A DNA stretch of 6,857 nucleotides from an uncultured Lachnospiraceae bacterium (GTDB lineage: Bacteria; Bacillota_A; Clostridia; Lachnospirales; Lachnospiraceae), in the NCBI GenBank assembly GCA_947175285.1, contig CAMWMM010000271.1, positions 1-6,857 of the forward strand. The letters are read 5' to 3'. The position numbers and the translations under genes are program-made. Below, in pieces: positions 5,027-6,857 of the stretch. The notes beneath the pieces were generated by a model, which was not told the origin of the DNA, ran no database searches, and saw only the letters and a list, made by a program, of their open reading frames with translations. Every line of letters begins with the position of its first letter. Positions within the stretch are counted from its first letter, which is position 1.

Positions 5027-5791
5027 ATGGTTATTATAGTGGGAGAGAGAAAAAGTAATTATTCAAAAGGAAGACGAAAGAGAGCAGCATCGGACAGTAA
5101 TGAGATTATCACATTAACAAATGTCTGCAAAGCCTATTCAACGGGAGCGCCGGCATTAAAAGATGTAAATCTTCATATCAATAAAGGTGAGTTTGTATTC
5201 ATTGTCGGAGACAGCGGTTCCGGGAAGTCAACCCTGATTAAACTGTTGTTACGCGAATTGACGATAACAAGCGGTTATATTAATGTCATGGGATATGACT
5301 TAAGCAAAATCAAACACCGGAAAATACCGAAATTCCGTCGTAATATCGGTATTGTATTTCAGGATTTCCGTCTTTTAAAAGACAGAAATGTTTATGAAAA
5401 TGTAGCTTTTGCACAGAGAATTATACAGAAATCAAATAAGGAAATTAAGAAAAATGTTCCGAGCATCCTTGCGATTGTGGGATTAGCCGGAAAATATAAA
5501 GCGAAACCGAAGCAGCTTTCCGGCGGCGAGCAGCAGAGAGTTGCACTGGCAAGGGCCTTGGTCAATGAACCTACCGTTTTGCTTGCTGATGAACCGACCG
5601 GTAATCTGGATCCTAAAAATTCATGGGAAATCATGAAGCTTTTAGAGCAGATTAACGAAAACGGCACGACAGTTTTGGTTGTTACCCATAACAGGGAAAT
5701 TGTCAATGCCATGCAGAAGAGAGTTATTACACTGAAAAAAGGCGTCATAGTCAGCGACGAGGAAAAGGGAGGGTATATTGATGAGGATTAA
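5027..5791 (+). CDS. ftsE: Cell-division ABC transporter ATP-binding protein FtsE
   Basis: The ATPase of the FtsEX complex, bound to the inner face of the membrane through FtsX. ATP binding or hydrolysis is passed through FtsX to peptidoglycan hydrolases outside. All ABC motifs are intact: Walker A G-D-S-G-S-G-K-S-T (61-69), Q-loop Gln112 in V-F-Q-D-F-R-L-L (FtsE-typical), signature L-S-G-G-E-Q (164-169), Walker B V-L-L-A-D-E-P (184-190, catalytic Glu189), and H-loop His221. At 254 residues it is longer than the usual roughly 225-230 because of about 25 extra N-terminal residues, rich in Lys and Arg (K-G-R-R-K-R near 14-19), before the normal beginning I-T-L-T-N-V. The start is uncertain: AAAGG at 5021-5025 is only one base from ATG 5027. 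GTG 5039 is an in-frame alternative 13 bases from it, and no ATG, GTG or TTG occurs nearer the usual FtsE start. It overlaps ftsX by 11 bp, which implies translational coupling. Confidence 0.95.
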   Translation: MVIIVGERKSNYSKGRRKRAASDSNEIITLTNVCKAYSTGAPALKDVNLHINKGEFVFIVGDSGSGKSTLIKLLLRELTITSGYINVMGYDLSKIKHRKIPKFRRNIGIVFQDFRLLKDRNVYENVAFAQRIIQKSNKEIKKNVPSILAIVGLAGKYKAKPKQLSGGEQQRVALARALVNEPTVLLADEPTGNLDPKNSWEIMKLLEQINENGTTVLVVTHNREIVNAMQKRVITLKKGVIVSDEEKGGYIDED

Positions 5792-6677
5792 TACATTTTT
5801 TTATACGCTTCATCAGGGCTTCCGGAATATTTTCCGGAATAAGCTGTTTACGCTTGCATCTATTGCGACAATAAGCGCCTGTCTTTTCCTGTTTGGTTTA
5901 TTTTATGCAATTGTCAGTAATTTTCAAAATATTGTAAAGAGTGCGGAACAAGGCGTATCGGTTACGGTATTTTTTGATGCGGGATTAGAGGACAGCAGAA
6001 TACAGGAAATCGGCGAAATGATTGCCAGACGGACAGAAGTGTCAAACGTGCACTTTGTGTCTGCGGAAGAGGCATGGGAAAGTTTTAAGACAGAATATCT
6101 GGGTGAATACGCAGACGGTTTTACGGAGAATCCACTTGCCGATTCCGCAAACTACCAGATTTATTTAAATGATGTTTCCATGCAGTCAGCGTTAGTAACT
6201 TATCTGGAATCCATATCTGGAGTCAGACAGGTCAATCGTTCCGAGATAACAGCAACTACGCTGACGGGAGTCAATGCGCTTGTTGCGTATGTTTCCGTTG
6301 GTATTATTGCAATTTTGCTTGCCGTGTCGATTTTCCTGATTAGCAATACGGTCATGATAGGTATTTCTGTCAGAAAAGAAGAAATTAATATTATGAAATA
6401 TATCGGTGCGACAGATTTTTTTGTCAGGTCTCCGTTCGTGATAGAGGGTATGCTGATTGGTTTAATTGGAGCAGCGATTCCTTTAGGTATTATTTATGTT
6501 TTATATAACATAGTTATGGAATATATATTGGAGAGGTTCTCTATGCTTTCACAGCTTTTAAGCTTTATGACGGTAGAAGAAATTTTCCATATATTGACTC
6601 CGGTTTCTCTGGGGATTGGTGTAGGAATCGGCTTTTTAGGAAGTGTTATTACGGTTAGAAAACATCTTCGTGTTTAG
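5781..6677 (+). CDS. ftsX: Cell-division ABC transporter permease FtsX
   Basis: The membrane subunit of FtsEX, 298 residues, normal for Gram-positive FtsX. The topology matches the family: a basic amphipathic cytoplasmic N-terminus with F-R-N-I-F-R-N-K (14-21), TM1 about 24-46, a large extracellular loop about 47-166 that contacts the hydrolase or activator, TM2 about 167-193, a cytoplasmic loop with V-R-K-E-E-I-N-I-M-K-Y-I-G-A-T (198-211, the FtsX/MacB coupling segment), TM3 about 218-244 and TM4 about 270-291. It is not expected to transport a substrate; it acts as a mechanical relay. ATG 5781 has GGGAGGG at 5767-5773, 7 nt upstream. An in-frame TTG immediately before it (5778) is a poorer start at nearly the same place. 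It overlaps the end of ftsE, and the next gene begins 22 bp after its stop. Confidence 0.96.
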   Translation: MRINTFFYTLHQGFRNIFRNKLFTLASIATISACLFLFGLFYAIVSNFQNIVKSAEQGVSVTVFFDAGLEDSRIQEIGEMIARRTEVSNVHFVSAEEAWESFKTEYLGEYADGFTENPLADSANYQIYLNDVSMQSALVTYLESISGVRQVNRSEITATTLTGVNALVAYVSVGIIAILLAVSIFLISNTVMIGISVRKEEINIMKYIGATDFFVRSPFVIEGMLIGLIGAAIPLGIIYVLYNIVMEYILERFSMLSQLLSFMTVEEIFHILTPVSLGIGVGIGFLGSVITVRKHLRV

Positions 6678-6699
6678 GAGCGGGAAAGGCAGCAGACAA

Positions 6700-6857
6700 A
6701 TGAAATTTTGGAAAAAACTATTGTGCGTAATAATCTGCATAAGTATTGTATTCGCATTTCCGACAGAGACTGCCTGGGCGACAACAAACGACAGTATTCG
6801 TGAAAAAGAGGCGGAAATAGCGGAGGCAAAGAAAGAGGTTGCGTCATTAAAGTCCGG
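6700..6857 (+). CDS. Secreted coiled-coil protein, probable FtsEX-dependent hydrolase or activator (5' part)
   Basis: Only the first 52 codons lie in the window. ATG 6700 has AAAGG at 6685-6689, 10 nt upstream. The product opens with a clear signal peptide: M-K-F-W-K-K, then a hydrophobic core L-L-C-V-I-I-C-I-S-I-V-F-A-F, and a likely signal peptidase I site after A-W-A near residue 27. After that comes a charged heptad-like stretch (S-I-R-E-K-E-A-E-I-A-E-A-K-K-E-V) that begins a coiled coil. This architecture, directly after ftsX, matches EnvC/PcsB-like proteins: an N-terminal coiled coil that docks on the FtsX loop, followed by an M23, CHAP or NlpC/P60 domain. The C-terminal domain is beyond the window, so the enzymatic class is inference. 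Its spacing (22 bp after ftsX) supports the same operon. Confidence 0.8.
   Translation, partial: MKFWKKLLCVIICISIVFAFPTETAWATTNDSIREKEAEIAEAKKEVASLKS

Noticed and set aside
5392..5748. 118-codon minus-strand frame within ftsE
   Set aside because: It is the antisense of conserved ABC motifs, with no independent support.
5778..5780. TTG as the start of ftsX
   Set aside because: ATG 5781 is the very next codon and is better spaced from GGGAGGG.

Overview
The window looks like a stretch of chromosome from a low-G+C, Gram-positive, Clostridia-type bacterium. Lachnospiraceae is my best guess, inferred from gene content and not from any database search. Pointers are the strong Shine-Dalgarno sites, AT-rich intergenic DNA, the set of acyl-ACP thioesterase, CvfB, CPBP protease and YjfB-family protein, and a diacid/PucR-type regulator placed directly ahead of ftsEX. 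I see no tRNA, rRNA, CRISPR array, insertion sequence or phage gene.

Region 1 (1-650): the 3' end of a tetratricopeptide-repeat gene built from nearly identical 102-bp units, then about 165 bp holding a sigma-A-like promoter (554-582) and a strong intrinsic terminator (612-650). Region 2 (651-3377): a probable three-gene operon of acyl-ACP thioesterase (702-1427), the S1-domain RNA-binding protein CvfB (1512-2351) and a CPBP intramembrane protease (2373-3323). Two stable RNA hairpins lie between the first two genes, and the operon ends at a 16-bp-stem terminator shared with the convergent gene. Region 3 (3386-3904): a small minus-strand YjfB-family gene, then a gene-free stretch of about 330 bp with a second bidirectional-type terminator, a 10-bp tandem repeat, promoter candidates and a palindrome over the best -10 box. 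Region 4 (3905-6857): a probable operon of a CdaR/PucR-type regulator, ftsE, ftsX and the start of a secreted coiled-coil protein that is cut off by the window end and is probably the murein hydrolase or hydrolase activator driven by FtsEX.

FtsE (ATPase) and FtsX (membrane subunit with an extracellular loop) form the type VII-like ABC complex that transmits ATP hydrolysis across the membrane to switch on peptidoglycan hydrolases at division or elongation sites. The following gene fits as their extracellular partner. The regulator ahead of them is the least expected member and may tie expression of the cell-wall machinery to a metabolite. Most of the window is ordinary core genome. The points worth a second look are regulatory: the terminator-bearing leader of the thioesterase operon, the hairpin around the thioesterase stop codon, the palindrome over the regulator promoter, and the regulator-ftsEX linkage.
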